Assembly (NCBI GenBank): GCA_965216025.1
Contig: CBDCEX010000013.1
Coordinates: 310,001 to 374,000 of the forward strand
Source of the DNA: JADFQT01 sp965216025
GTDB taxonomy: Bacteria; Chloroflexota; Dehalococcoidia; Lucifugimonadales; UBA3495
DNA: 64,000 nucleotides
Reading direction: 5' to 3'
Both the position numbers and the translations under genes were made by a program. Below are positions 1 through 8,325 of the stretch, piece after piece. Every line of letters begins with the position of its first letter. Within the stretch, counting starts at the first letter, position 1. The notes beneath the pieces are model-generated. The model was not told the origin of the DNA, searched no databases, and saw only the letters and a program-made list of their open reading frames with translations.

Positions 1-743
1 GGTACCCCTGAAGGGTCGGGTAGTAGTGGCTGATGCCTTACTGACCCAACGGAAAGTCTGTGAGCAGATTGTGGCAGGCGGCGGAGAGTATCTGCTGCCA
101 GTTAAAGAGAATCAGCCCACCTTGCGCCGAGACCTGGAGGTGGCTTTTTCCCCTGCTAGGAACTGAGAGGGCTGGTGGCCCAACCGTACCTCCCTGGCTG
201 GCAGCGGAGTGGCGAGCACGCGGGGCCAAGCTGACGGTCTGGGCCGATGCTCCAGTAAAGCGGCGTCATGGGCGGCTGGAGCGGCGAGAGTTGTGGGCCT
301 TGGCCGACCCAGAGCTAAATGGCTACGTGGGCAGCGCTGGGACGGTCGGGGAAGCGTGGCCGCATCTGCAACAGGTGTGTCGGCTAGAGAGCGCGAGCGG
401 GTCGTGAAGGGCAAGAAACAGGTGGCTGTGAGCTATGCAATTAGCAGTCTCCCAGCCACTGATGCCGATGCCAGGCGATTGTTGAGCCTTTCCCGTGGGC
501 ACTGGGGCATCGAGAACCGCCTCCACTGGGTACGGGATGTGACCTTCGACGAGGACCGCTCTCAGGTGCGCACTGGGGCCGCCCCTCAGGTGCTGGCGGG
601 CCTGCGAAACCTGGTCATCAGCTTGGTACGTCGGGCTGGGCATTCCAACGTAGCCGCTGCCCTACGCCGCCACAATGCCCATCTCAGCGAAGCTTTCGAC
701 ATGATGGGCTTTACCTACCAGGCAGGAGAATGAAAAGGCCCTG
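1..743 (+). mobile_element. ISAs1-family insertion sequence, copy 1 (5' end outside window)
   Basis: The 3' part of an element that is complete at 12985-14257 and 33777-35049. Its right end is the terminal inverted repeat ending ...AATGAAAAGGCCCTG at 743, identical to the right end of copy 3. The left end lies before the window. Copy 1 differs from the other two by a 2-base insertion near 386-390. It ends only 71 bases before the likely start of the S9 peptidase gene, so it has replaced that gene's native upstream region. Confidence 0.9.
2..733 (+). pseudogene. ISAs1-family transposase, partial and frame-broken
   Basis: C-terminal half of a DDE transposase of the ISAs1 (DDE_Tnp_ISAS1) family. 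Three reading frames are needed. The first, 2-166, matches the end of ORF1 in the intact copies (GGGEYLLPVKENQPTL). The second continues from about position 145 in the +1 frame (HGRLERRELWALADPELNG). A 2-base insertion after GTGTGTCGGCTAGAG then forces the third frame (VVKGKKQVAVSYAISSL ... HWGIENRLHWVRDVTFDEDRS) to the stop at 733. The first break is shared with the other two copies; the second is unique to this one, so this copy is almost certainly inactive. Confidence 0.85.
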
Positions 744-813
744 AGCCAACAGCAGCATGTGCTACTCTAAATCTAATCTGTTGGAAATCGAATCGGCCGG
801 CGGGAGGATTCCG

Positions 814-2787
814 GTGGCAAAGCGACAAACGGCGCCCCTCGGCTCCTGGAAATCGCCCATAAGCTCGGACCTCATTGTCGGGGAGAGCGTGGGTCTGGGG
901 CAACTGGCCCTGGACGGCGCGGATATCTACTGGGTGGAAGCGCGCCCCTCGGAAGAAGGCAGGCAGGTCCTGGTGAAACGCACGCCGGACGGGCAGTGCC
1001 ACGACCTGACGCCCCGGCCATTCAGCGTGCGAACCCGGGTCCACGAGTACGGCGGCGGCGCATTCATCGTGGCCGATGGGGTGGTCTATTTCTCGAATTT
1101 CCTGGACCAAAGGCTGTACTGTCAGCGTTCGGGAATGCCGCCCGAGGCTATCACGCCGGTTAATAGCGAAGGCGAATACCGCTACGCCGACGGAGTTGTC
1201 GACCAGCACAAAACCCGCATTATCTGCGTGCGGGAGGACCATTCCCCGGCGCCTCCTAATGGTCCTGCCGGGCCGGTCAACACCCTGGTGGGGATCGACT
1301 GCCAGGGTCAAAGAGAGCAAGAACTCCTGGTATCCGGCAACGATTTCTATTCCTCCCCTCGATTGAATCCCCAGGGGACCATGCTGGCCTGGCTGACCTG
1401 GAACCACCCCAACATGCCGTGGGACGGGACCGAACTCTGGGTATCGGAGATAGCCGACGATGGTTCCTTGGCTAACCTCCAGCGGGTTGCCGGCGGCGAG
1501 CATGAGTCCATCGTCGAGCCCCGCTGGTCGCCGGACGGGGTTTTGCATTTCGTTTCGGACCAGACCGGCTGGTGGAACCTCTATCGCTGGCATCAGGGAC
1601 GGGGACCCCAGGGACAGATTGAAACATTGCTTCCCATGGAAGCGGAATTTAGCCGTCCTCATTGGGTATTCGGTAGTGCCACCTACGGCTTTCAGTCCGA
1701 TAGCCGTCTGATTTGCGCCTACAACCGGCTGGGGACCTGGCATTTGGCTAGCTTGGATACGGATACCGGTCATTTGGCGAGCTTTTCAACGTCCTACACC
1801 GAGATGGGGCGGGGTGATTTGCGGGTGCAGGGGGACCGGGCTGTTTTTCAAGCCGGTTCGCCCAGCGAGCCCATGTCGGTTCTGGAGTTGGACCTGTCCA
1901 GCGGCGCGGTCAATCTCGTGCGGCGTTCCAGCTCCAGCAAAATAGATTCCGGGTATCTTTCGGCACCCCAGTCCATTGAATTCCCCACCGAGGGCGGCAA
2001 ATCGGCCCATGCCTTTCTTTACCGTCCCAAGAACCCGGACTACGATCCTCCTCTAGGCGAAAAACCTCCCCTGCTGGTCAAGAGCCACGGCGGACCCACC
2101 GGGGCTACCTCAACCTCGCTGGACTTGCAGGTGCAATACTGGACCAGTCGGGGATTCGCTGTGTTGGACGTGAACTACGGCGGCAGCGCCGGCTACGGCC
2201 GGGAGTACCGGGAACGTCTGCGGGGTCATTGGGGCATTGTCGACGTGGATGACTGCGCCAACGCCGCACTTTTTCTGGTAAATCAGGGCGAGGTTGATGG
2301 CCAGCGGCTGGCGATTCAAGGGGGCAGCGCCGGCGGTTACACCACCCTGGCCGCGCTGACCTTTCGCGACGTTTTCCAGGCCGGAGCCAGTCATTACGGG
2401 GTTAGCGACCTGGAGGCCCTGGCCAAGGAGACTCACAAGTTCGAGTCCCGCTATTTGGACGGCCTGGTCGGGCCCTATCCCCAGCGACGAGACCTCTATT
2501 TGCAGCGCTCTCCCATCAGATTCATTGATCAGCTGTCCTGTCCCCTGATCCTGTTCCAGTGCCTGGAAGACCAGATCGTGCCGCCGGACCAGGCGGAGAC
2601 GATGTTCAACGCGGTACGGGACAAGGGGCTGCCCACCGCTTACCTGCCCTTCGCAGGCGAGCAGCACGGCTTCCGGCAGGCCAAGAACATCAAGCGCGCG
2701 CTGGACGCCCAGCTTTATTTCTTCAGTCGCATCTTTGGATTTGAGCTGGCCGAACCGGTCGAGCCGGTAACTATCGAAAATCTTTAG
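814..2787 (+). CDS. S9-family prolyl oligopeptidase-type peptidase
   Basis: Predicted serine peptidase of the S9 family (dipeptidyl aminopeptidase/acylaminoacyl-peptidase type), 657 aa from the chosen start. An N-terminal beta-propeller region of about 400 residues, with WD-like WSPDG segments, precedes an alpha/beta-hydrolase domain. The nucleophile motif GGSAGGY has its Ser near residue 505; the catalytic Asp is probably in LEDQIVPPDQAE and the His in GEQHGF. The GTG at 814 is preferred because GGGAGG lies six bases before it. The in-frame ATG at 757 has no ribosome site and lies 13 bases from the end of the ISAs1 element. No signal peptide is evident, so a cytoplasmic peptidase is likely. 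The substrate cannot be read from sequence. Confidence 0.9.
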   Translation: MAKRQTAPLGSWKSPISSDLIVGESVGLGQLALDGADIYWVEARPSEEGRQVLVKRTPDGQCHDLTPRPFSVRTRVHEYGGGAFIVADGVVYFSNFLDQRLYCQRSGMPPEAITPVNSEGEYRYADGVVDQHKTRIICVREDHSPAPPNGPAGPVNTLVGIDCQGQREQELLVSGNDFYSSPRLNPQGTMLAWLTWNHPNMPWDGTELWVSEIADDGSLANLQRVAGGEHESIVEPRWSPDGVLHFVSDQTGWWNLYRWHQGRGPQGQIETLLPMEAEFSRPHWVFGSATYGFQSDSRLICAYNRLGTWHLASLDTDTGHLASFSTSYTEMGRGDLRVQGDRAVFQAGSPSEPMSVLELDLSSGAVNLVRRSSSSKIDSGYLSAPQSIEFPTEGGKSAHAFLYRPKNPDYDPPLGEKPPLLVKSHGGPTGATSTSLDLQVQYWTSRGFAVLDVNYGGSAGYGREYRERLRGHWGIVDVDDCANAALFLVNQGEVDGQRLAIQGGSAGGYTTLAALTFRDVFQAGASHYGVSDLEALAKETHKFESRYLDGLVGPYPQRRDLYLQRSPIRFIDQLSCPLILFQCLEDQIVPPDQAETMFNAVRDKGLPTAYLPFAGEQHGFRQAKNIKRALDAQLYFFSRIFGFELAEPVEPVTIENL

Positions 2788-2801
2788 GCCGGGTTTGAGA
2801 T

Positions 2802-3035
2802 GTCATTGCGAGTTATCATGCTCCGGCGGAGCGCCACCTACAGATGAAAATGGATTCCCCTCGGCTCATGGTTCGACGGGCTCACCACGAGCGGTAGGGA
2901 TCCCGTTCGTCCTGAGGCTCTCGAAGGGCGAACGGGCTATTTACAGAGCAGCCCTTCGGCTGCGCTCAGGATAAACTCCGCGAAGCAATCTGAGCCCCTT
3001 GAGATTGCTTCGTCGCTGACGCTCCTCGCAATGAC
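2802..3035 (+). repeat. Dispersed intergenic repeat, copy A
   Basis: Starts GTCATTGCGAGTTATCATGC and ends CTCGCAATGAC, so its ends are inverted. It contains modules found again at 9821-10030, 22881-23188, 42634-42749 and 46840-47078: ggttcgacgggctcaccacg, the cccgttcgtcctgag block, and gaagcaatctgag...gagattgcttc. No coding potential. The modular make-up and palindromic subunits suggest a REP/BOX-like mobile repeat. Confidence 0.8.
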
Positions 3036-3160
3036 ATCCCCCAATTCCTCTGTGGAAACTTTGATGAGGCAGGCGATCGGGTAACCAAGAAAGCCAGTCG
3101 CAACCAGGATTCCTCTGATAGGGTATACTGGCGGCAATCTGGCGCTATAGGAGAAGAAAG

Positions 3161-4360
3161 ATGAAGTTTGGCCTGCTGTATGAGACGCAACGGCCCTATC
3201 AGGGCACGGATATTGACTGGAACGCCCTGTACAAGGAAACCCTGGAGCAATGCGAGCTGGCGGACCAGGTGGGCTTCGACAACCTCTGGTTTGTCGAGCA
3301 CCACTTCCTGACCGGGTTTTCCGGGTCTCCCTGTCCCGAGGTACTGTTCGGCGCGCTGAGCCAGATCACCAAGCAGATCCGCATCGGTTTCGGAGTCTGC
3401 ATCCTGCCCTACCATCACCCGGTGCGAGTGGCGGAGCGGGTGGCCATGGTGGACCAGTTGACCGACGGTAGGGTGGAATTCGGCACCGGCCGCTCCAACG
3501 TCTACGAGCAGACGGGTCTGGGCATTGACCCCCGGGAAACCCGCGAGCGGTGGGAAGAGTCCATCAGCATGCTGCCCAAAATTTGGCAGTCCGACGAGTT
3601 CTCCTACGAGGGCAAGTTCTGGAGCGTGCCCAGCCGCCGGGTGTTGCCCAAGCCCTATCAGAAACCCCATCCCCGCATGTACTTGGCCTGCACCCAAACC
3701 GACAGCTTCCGTTTCGCCGCGGAGAAGGGCATCGGCGTCCTTTCCTCCGCATCCTATGCCACGTCGATACTGGCGGACCATGTCAAAACCTACCGGGAGA
3801 ACATCAAAAACGCCGAGCCGGTGGGAGCCTTCATCAACAACTTCTGGGGCAACAACGTCCACGCCTTCTGCGGTACTGATAATCAGGAGGCCCGGGAGCT
3901 GTGCGCCCAATCCATGAAGACCTTCTTCGGTCCGGACAAGCCCTACATCGCCGGGCGCGTCGGCGCGTATGAGGAGCTGTTGGAGGCCTGGGGCGGCGTT
4001 CCGGACCACCTGCAGGCGGACTTTGGGCGCTGGCTGCGTCAGTCGGACGACGCCCACAAGCAGCAGGCCGAGGAAGCCGGGCTTTCCCTGGATGCCGGTC
4101 CCGGCGCGGCGCGGGCCGCCGTAGCCCAACTGGACGCCGATACCCTGTGCGACCGGGGGGTGATCATCGGTGGGGACCCGGAAAGCTGCAAGAAGGCCAT
4201 CCAGATGTATGAGGAGATCGGGGTCGACCAGGTAATGATGATCATGCAGACGGAGACCATCCCCCACGAAAAGGTGATGAGCTCCATAGAGATGTTTGGC
4301 AAGCACGTCTTCCCCGCCTTCCGTCAGGCGGAAACGGCCAAGGCCGGGGCCACCAGCTAA
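3161..4360 (+). CDS. LLM-class flavin-dependent oxidoreductase
   Basis: 399-aa member of the bacterial luciferase-like monooxygenase family (TIM barrel, F420 or FMNH2 dependent). The N-terminal FGLLYETQRPY strand, LWFVEHHF near residue 45, and the sequence around FGTGRSNVYEQTGLGIDPRE fit the family. AGGAGAAG lies just before the ATG. The substrate is unknown. It is one of three paralogues in the window (also 4525 and 30929); such expansions are known from SAR202 Chloroflexota, where they are proposed to attack recalcitrant organic matter. It is transcribed in the same direction as the second paralogue 165 bases downstream, with a palindromic repeat between them. Confidence 0.9.
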   Translation: MKFGLLYETQRPYQGTDIDWNALYKETLEQCELADQVGFDNLWFVEHHFLTGFSGSPCPEVLFGALSQITKQIRIGFGVCILPYHHPVRVAERVAMVDQLTDGRVEFGTGRSNVYEQTGLGIDPRETRERWEESISMLPKIWQSDEFSYEGKFWSVPSRRVLPKPYQKPHPRMYLACTQTDSFRFAAEKGIGVLSSASYATSILADHVKTYRENIKNAEPVGAFINNFWGNNVHAFCGTDNQEARELCAQSMKTFFGPDKPYIAGRVGAYEELLEAWGGVPDHLQADFGRWLRQSDDAHKQQAEEAGLSLDAGPGAARAAVAQLDADTLCDRGVIIGGDPESCKKAIQMYEEIGVDQVMMIMQTETIPHEKVMSSIEMFGKHVFPAFRQAETAKAGATS

Positions 4361-4397
4361 TCCAAGCCAGACCCCGGCGGTTCGCCAACCTTTGGGA

Positions 4398-4444
4398 AAA
4401 TCCCCCTCAGTCCCCCTTTGAAAAAGGGGAACTGAGGGGGATTT
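4398..4444. repeat. Palindromic intergenic repeat (AAATCCCCCT type)
   Basis: An inverted repeat: AAATCCCCCTCAGT and CCCC on the left pair with GGGG and ACTGAGGGGGATTT on the right. A closely related unit, including the following 'tggatct', is at 15615-15664, and degenerate relatives lie near 8286 and 14280. It may act as a transcription-attenuating hairpin between the two flavin oxidoreductase genes, but has no T tract. Confidence 0.65.
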
Positions 4445-4524
4445 GGATCTTACAAGTTTAGAACATTCGTTGAGGCCCAGCTAATAGCTGCGTATAAAAG
4501 CTACCTAGGTTAGACACCGCGACG

Positions 4525-5463
4525 ATGGTTTTGGAGCAAGGTGTATATTTCGGGGTCCGGGTACACCAGAGCGGCTACAGCTTTGAAGACTTAAAGGTCA
4601 TCTTTGTCCAAGCCGACCGGTTGGGCTATTACTCGGCCACGTTGTATGACCTGCTCAACATTCCGACTTTAGAATGCTGGACCACTCTTTCCGCCCTGGC
4701 CGCCGTAACTGAGCGCATCAGGTTGGCGCCCATGGTGCTGGCCAACCTCTACCGGCCGCCCGCCCTTCGAGCCAAGATGAGCGCCACGCTGGACGTGATC
4801 AGCGGCGGCAGGCTGGAGCTGGGTATTGGCGCCGGCGGCGGCCGCGGGGACCATCCAGCCTCCGGCATCCCCTTTCCCAGCACGTCCCAGCGGGTGGACA
4901 TGCTGGAAGAGGCGGTGGAGCTGATAAAGCGGCTGTGGGTCGAGAATAAAGTCGCCTTTTCCGGGCGCTATTACCAGCTGACGCAAGCGTCGGTACAACC
5001 CGCGCCGGTCCAAAAACCCCATCCACCGGTTATCATTGGCGGGCACGGGAAAATCTATCTGATGCGGGCGGTGGCCAAGCATGCCGACATCTGCAACATC
5101 GGCTCCGGGTTGACGTTGGAGGAGCACCGGCAAAAGCTGGCGGTGTTGGAAAGGCACTGCCATCAGGTTGGCCGGGACCCGGCAGAAATCCTGGTAACCC
5201 ACAACGCCGGGGTGCTGATAGCGGAAACATCTTCGGATCTGGAGCGCCGGATTACTCAGCAGGCGCAGGCCGCCAACCAGACAGTGGCGCAATTTCAAGA
5301 GGAGCTCTCCCGGTACATCAGCGGCACACCGGACCAGTGCTCACAAACAATTCAAAGGTACGTGGATCAGGGCATCAGCTACTTCTTCCTGATTTTTCCC
5401 GACCCGGTCAGCTCCCAGGACCTGCGGCTATTCGCCGAAGAGGTGATGCCTCGTTTCCAGTAA
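4525..5463 (+). CDS. LLM-class flavin-dependent oxidoreductase
   Basis: 312-aa luciferase-like oxidoreductase, shorter than the 3161 paralogue and closer to the F420-dependent type. RLAPMVLANLYRPPALRAK, the GRLELGIGAGGGRGDHPASG loop and QKPHPPVIIGGHG are characteristic. The C-terminal helix DLRLFAEEVMPRFQ is complete. No clear ribosome site precedes the ATG, so the start is less certain than the family call. It is followed 49 bases later by an alpha/beta-hydrolase gene, which fits an oxidation-hydrolysis pair; that link is inferred from position only. Confidence 0.88.
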   Translation: MVLEQGVYFGVRVHQSGYSFEDLKVIFVQADRLGYYSATLYDLLNIPTLECWTTLSALAAVTERIRLAPMVLANLYRPPALRAKMSATLDVISGGRLELGIGAGGGRGDHPASGIPFPSTSQRVDMLEEAVELIKRLWVENKVAFSGRYYQLTQASVQPAPVQKPHPPVIIGGHGKIYLMRAVAKHADICNIGSGLTLEEHRQKLAVLERHCHQVGRDPAEILVTHNAGVLIAETSSDLERRITQQAQAANQTVAQFQEELSRYISGTPDQCSQTIQRYVDQGISYFFLIFPDPVSSQDLRLFAEEVMPRFQ

Positions 5464-5512
5464 CCTGAGACATCAAACCGTAGCAGCCAAGGAGAAAGCT
5501 TGGGGGTATTTC

Positions 5513-6361
5513 ATGCCGAATCTAGAAATCAGTCCCATGGCCCAGGTCCACTACGAGGACGACGACTACACCGACCCCTGGCGGGATTCGCCGGCCATGC
5601 TCTTGCAGCACGGTTTTTCGCGTAGCGGCAAGTTCTGGTACACCTGGGTGCCGGCGCTGGGTCGGGAGTTTCGCATTTTGCGCCCAGACCTGCGGGGGAT
5701 GGGCCGGTCCACCATGCCGGAAAAGGATTACGAGCCGGACCTGGACACCTTCGCCGGTGATATCATCCGGCTGCTGGACCATCTGGAGATACAGCAGGTG
5801 GTTTTCGTGGGAGAATCCTTTGGGGGAATCATCGGTCTGAAGTTCGCCCATGCCTTTCCCCAGCGCACCCGAGCCCTGGTCCTCTGCAATACTCCCTGCC
5901 GGCTGCCCCGGCGCCAGGGGGAGGGGTCGGGCGGGGACTGGGACCAGACCATGGCCCAAGGGATCGGGGCTTGGTCCACCGCCACAATTGATATGCGGCT
6001 GGACCCCCAGATCTCGCCCCAAGGGTTGTAAGACTGGTACATCTCTGAAATGGACCAGACTTCTACAGCCATCGGCCGCAAGCTGCAGGCCTACCTGGAC
6101 ACCCTGGACTTCCGCCCTCACCTGAAAGAGGTGCAGGTTCCCACCTTGTTGCTGTCAGGCGAAGCGTCGCCCACCGCGACGGTGGAGCAACAAAGATTTA
6201 TGGCCGAGCAAATCCCGGCAAGCCGCCTGGTGGTCTATCCCCGGCTGGGTCACGGCATTAACGTGCTCTACCCGGAATGGTGCGCGCACCAGATTCGGGA
6301 GTTTTTGGCGCGGAACGTCTTTTCCCAACCACCGACGGCCAAGGATAAGAATCGGGGGTAG
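5513..6361 (+). pseudogene. Alpha/beta hydrolase interrupted by an in-frame TAA
   Basis: One reading frame of 283 codons carries an alpha/beta-hydrolase fold protein: oxyanion region LLQHGFSRSGKFW, nucleophile elbow GESFGG, and C-terminal His in RLGHGINVLYP. A TAA at 6029-6031 splits it; the sequence reads ...SPQGL*DWYISEMDQ and resumes in the same frame. A CAA to TAA change (Gln to stop) is the simplest explanation. The downstream fragment has a possible ATG at 6050 but lacks the nucleophile. TAA does not encode selenocysteine, so recoding as proposed for the gene at 7508 does not apply. Native relatives of this size would be haloperoxidase- or esterase-like; the substrate is unknown. Confidence 0.8.
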
Positions 6362-6511
6362 TTGGCCGATCCGTCCTAGTGGTATATTAAGGCCGTGTTT
6401 AAACCGTCCCTCCCTTGGATTAGGGAGGTTAGGTGGGGTCAGAATACCACCTCGCCGTCACCCCCGGAATTGGTGTTGACCGGATCTGGTGTTGATGGGA
6501 AGGAGAACCCC

Positions 6512-7471
6512 ATGGCTAGCGACTTGTTGATCGTCCACGAAAAGCCCGTCGCTCAATATCTCATCGCGGGATGGCGCAGGCAATGGTCTGACGGCGGGGA
6601 TATTTCCAGCGGCTTGTCCCGGTACTTGATAGATCGGCTTAGCGCGAAGAAGATCGCCGAAATGTCCCCCACTCTGTCTAGCATGTGCTATCCCTTCCAG
6701 GTGGCGGGGACCCACGACGCCTTCCGGCCCCGGGCCGCTTTCCAGGATGGTCTGCCCAGCAGGCCCATGTCCTGGGAGAACGGCTTTTACGACGGGGGCG
6801 ACGGCCTGATAATTTTTCGGGGTGAGGAACCCTGGTTCCGGATGGACCTTTATGGACAGGCCTTCTTCGAAGCCTTGAGCGATCTGGGAATTCAGCAAAC
6901 GGTGACCGTGGAGGGCTACAACGGTCCGGCTCCACCCGAGCTGGAACGCCGAATAAGCTGCGTCTACAGCAAAGCGGGCATGAAGGAGAATCTGGATCGG
7001 TTCGGGCTGCAGTACTCCAGCTACGGCAGCCGGGGCAGGCAGGGACCAACCATCGGCATGGCCCTGGTCAGCATGGCCCATTTCGCGCACCCCGAGGTAG
7101 AAATGTTTCGTTTGGGCGGGATGGCGCCCATGTATCCCTTCACCACCGCCGATAGCCAGCAGGTGGGAATAGCCACCGACCATCGAGCTTTCTACGATAT
7201 AATGAGGCGGCTCAAACCCATGTTTAACCTGAGCATCGACCTGTCGGAGCTCCAAACCATGGGGGAAACGGAATCCAACCGCCTGCGGGAAACCCTGGAG
7301 AGAATCAGCGACAGCAACGCCGAGGCCAAGTCGCTAATCGACCGGGCCCGGTCAGATTTCAGCTACACTCCTTTCGTGGAGCCGGTGGACCTGGACCCCG
7401 AGCTGGACCGGACCTTGCAGGATATTCTGGAACACATGCCCGAGGAGCCGGAGGACCCGGAGCGGGACTGA
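6512..7471 (+). CDS. PAC2-family protein
   Basis: 319 aa from ATG 6512, chosen because GGAAGGAG lies just before it; an in-frame ATG at 6395 would add 39 unconserved-looking residues. The protein resembles the PAC2 (proteasome-assembly-chaperone-like) family of bacteria and archaea: VAGTHDAFRPR near the N-terminus, a central VTVEGYNGP strand, and a GPTIGMALVSMAHFA helix. The C-terminal 60 residues are acidic and probably helical. The molecular function of bacterial PAC2 proteins is unsettled. It ends 36 bases before the glutaredoxin-DinB gene and probably shares its transcript. Confidence 0.75.
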   Translation: MASDLLIVHEKPVAQYLIAGWRRQWSDGGDISSGLSRYLIDRLSAKKIAEMSPTLSSMCYPFQVAGTHDAFRPRAAFQDGLPSRPMSWENGFYDGGDGLIIFRGEEPWFRMDLYGQAFFEALSDLGIQQTVTVEGYNGPAPPELERRISCVYSKAGMKENLDRFGLQYSSYGSRGRQGPTIGMALVSMAHFAHPEVEMFRLGGMAPMYPFTTADSQQVGIATDHRAFYDIMRRLKPMFNLSIDLSELQTMGETESNRLRETLERISDSNAEAKSLIDRARSDFSYTPFVEPVDLDPELDRTLQDILEHMPEEPEDPERD

Positions 7472-7507
7472 ATTCAAAACTACAAAATCATGTTAAGGAG
7501 CGCAGTT

Positions 7508-8269
7508 ATGGAAGTGCACGTTTACACCAACCCTGGTTGATTCAGCTGCCGGACGTTAGAGGAGTTTCTCTCGTCCAACGGTGTTCAGTATGAGCACCAC
7601 GACCTGGCCACCGATGAACCGGCCCGCGAGTACCTGAAGAGTCGCGGGGTCAAGGCCGCGCCGGTTACCGTCATCGACAATGACGAGCTGATTATCGGCT
7701 ACTACCCGAAAAAACTGATACCGGCCTTGAATCTGGACGTCGAGCTGGACCTGTCCGGCAAGACCTCATGGCTGGCCACCAAGTACGATGCCATTCTTCA
7801 AGCCACTACCCGAGCGGCCCTCCAGCTGACCGGGGAGCAGCTCCAGCAAACCGTATCCTGGCGCCCCGAAACCCTCCGGGACACCATAATGCACATCCTG
7901 TCCTTCCCGGAGCTGGCCTGGCGCAGCCACGAACATGGCAGCATGAGCACCGAGGATATGCGGGCCTGCAAGGAGAGTCTGCGGCATATCGTCGAAGCCG
8001 AAGCGATGGTCAAGTACGGGGACAGCGTGCGCCGGGACATCACCAGCTTCTTGAATAGCGGCAATAACGACGCCTTCGACCGGGTGGTGCCGGCCCATTA
8101 TGGCGGCGAGGTGACGGTGGTGGAGCTGCTCAACATCATCCTCAGCCACAGCACCCATCACTTGAAGCAGGTTTACTGGTTCATGGAAACTGAACTGGGC
8201 GTGAAGCCGGAGCATCCGGCCTCGGCCGATGACATGGAGGGGATCGTTACACCGGAGGCTCTGATTTAG
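7508..8269 (+). CDS. Candidate selenoprotein: glutaredoxin-like (UxxC) domain fused to DinB domain
   Basis: The frame from ATG 7508 to TAG 8269 encodes 253 residues with a single TGA at 7538-7540 (codon 11). AAGGAG sits seven bases before the ATG, so translation should start upstream of the TGA. Residues 1-75 form a glutaredoxin/thioredoxin fold: MEVHVYTNPG-[TGA]-FSCRTLEEF, with the cis-Pro region AAPVTVID and then ELIIGYYPKKL. The TGA replaces the first Cys of the usual CxxC, giving UxxC if read as selenocysteine. Residues 80-253 are a DinB-like four-helix domain with HSTHHLKQVYW. A hairpin starts 11 bases after the TGA (see 7551-7576). Alternatives are a Cys-to-stop nonsense mutation, or translation of DinB alone from an internal start. 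The intact downstream Grx motifs argue against old decay. Confidence 0.65.
7551..7576 (+). promoter_or_regulatory. Candidate bacterial SECIS hairpin
   Basis: GGACG (7551-7555) pairs with CGTCC (7572-7576). A bulged TT (7556-7557) is followed by AGAG pairing with CTCT, closing a GAGTTT loop. That gives nine base pairs, a two-U bulge, and G as the first loop base. The loop starts 22 bases after the TGA, inside the 16-37 range usually quoted for bacterial SECIS elements. The structure is compatible with SelB binding. It could still be chance in coding sequence, since no covariation can be examined here. Confidence 0.55.
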
Positions 8270-8325
8270 CGCCTCTCCGAAAAGCCCTGTCCCCCCCTGG
8301 CCAAGGGGGAGACAGCGGCGGTGAT

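Noticed and set aside
2966..4306. Minus-strand frame of 446 codons opposite the flavin oxidoreductase at 3161
   Set aside because: Shadow of a motif-rich gene; it begins in repeat copy A and shows no domain.
6029..6031. Recoding of the TAA in the alpha/beta hydrolase
   Set aside because: TAA does not specify Sec or Pyl, and no readthrough signal was seen; a nonsense mutation explains it.
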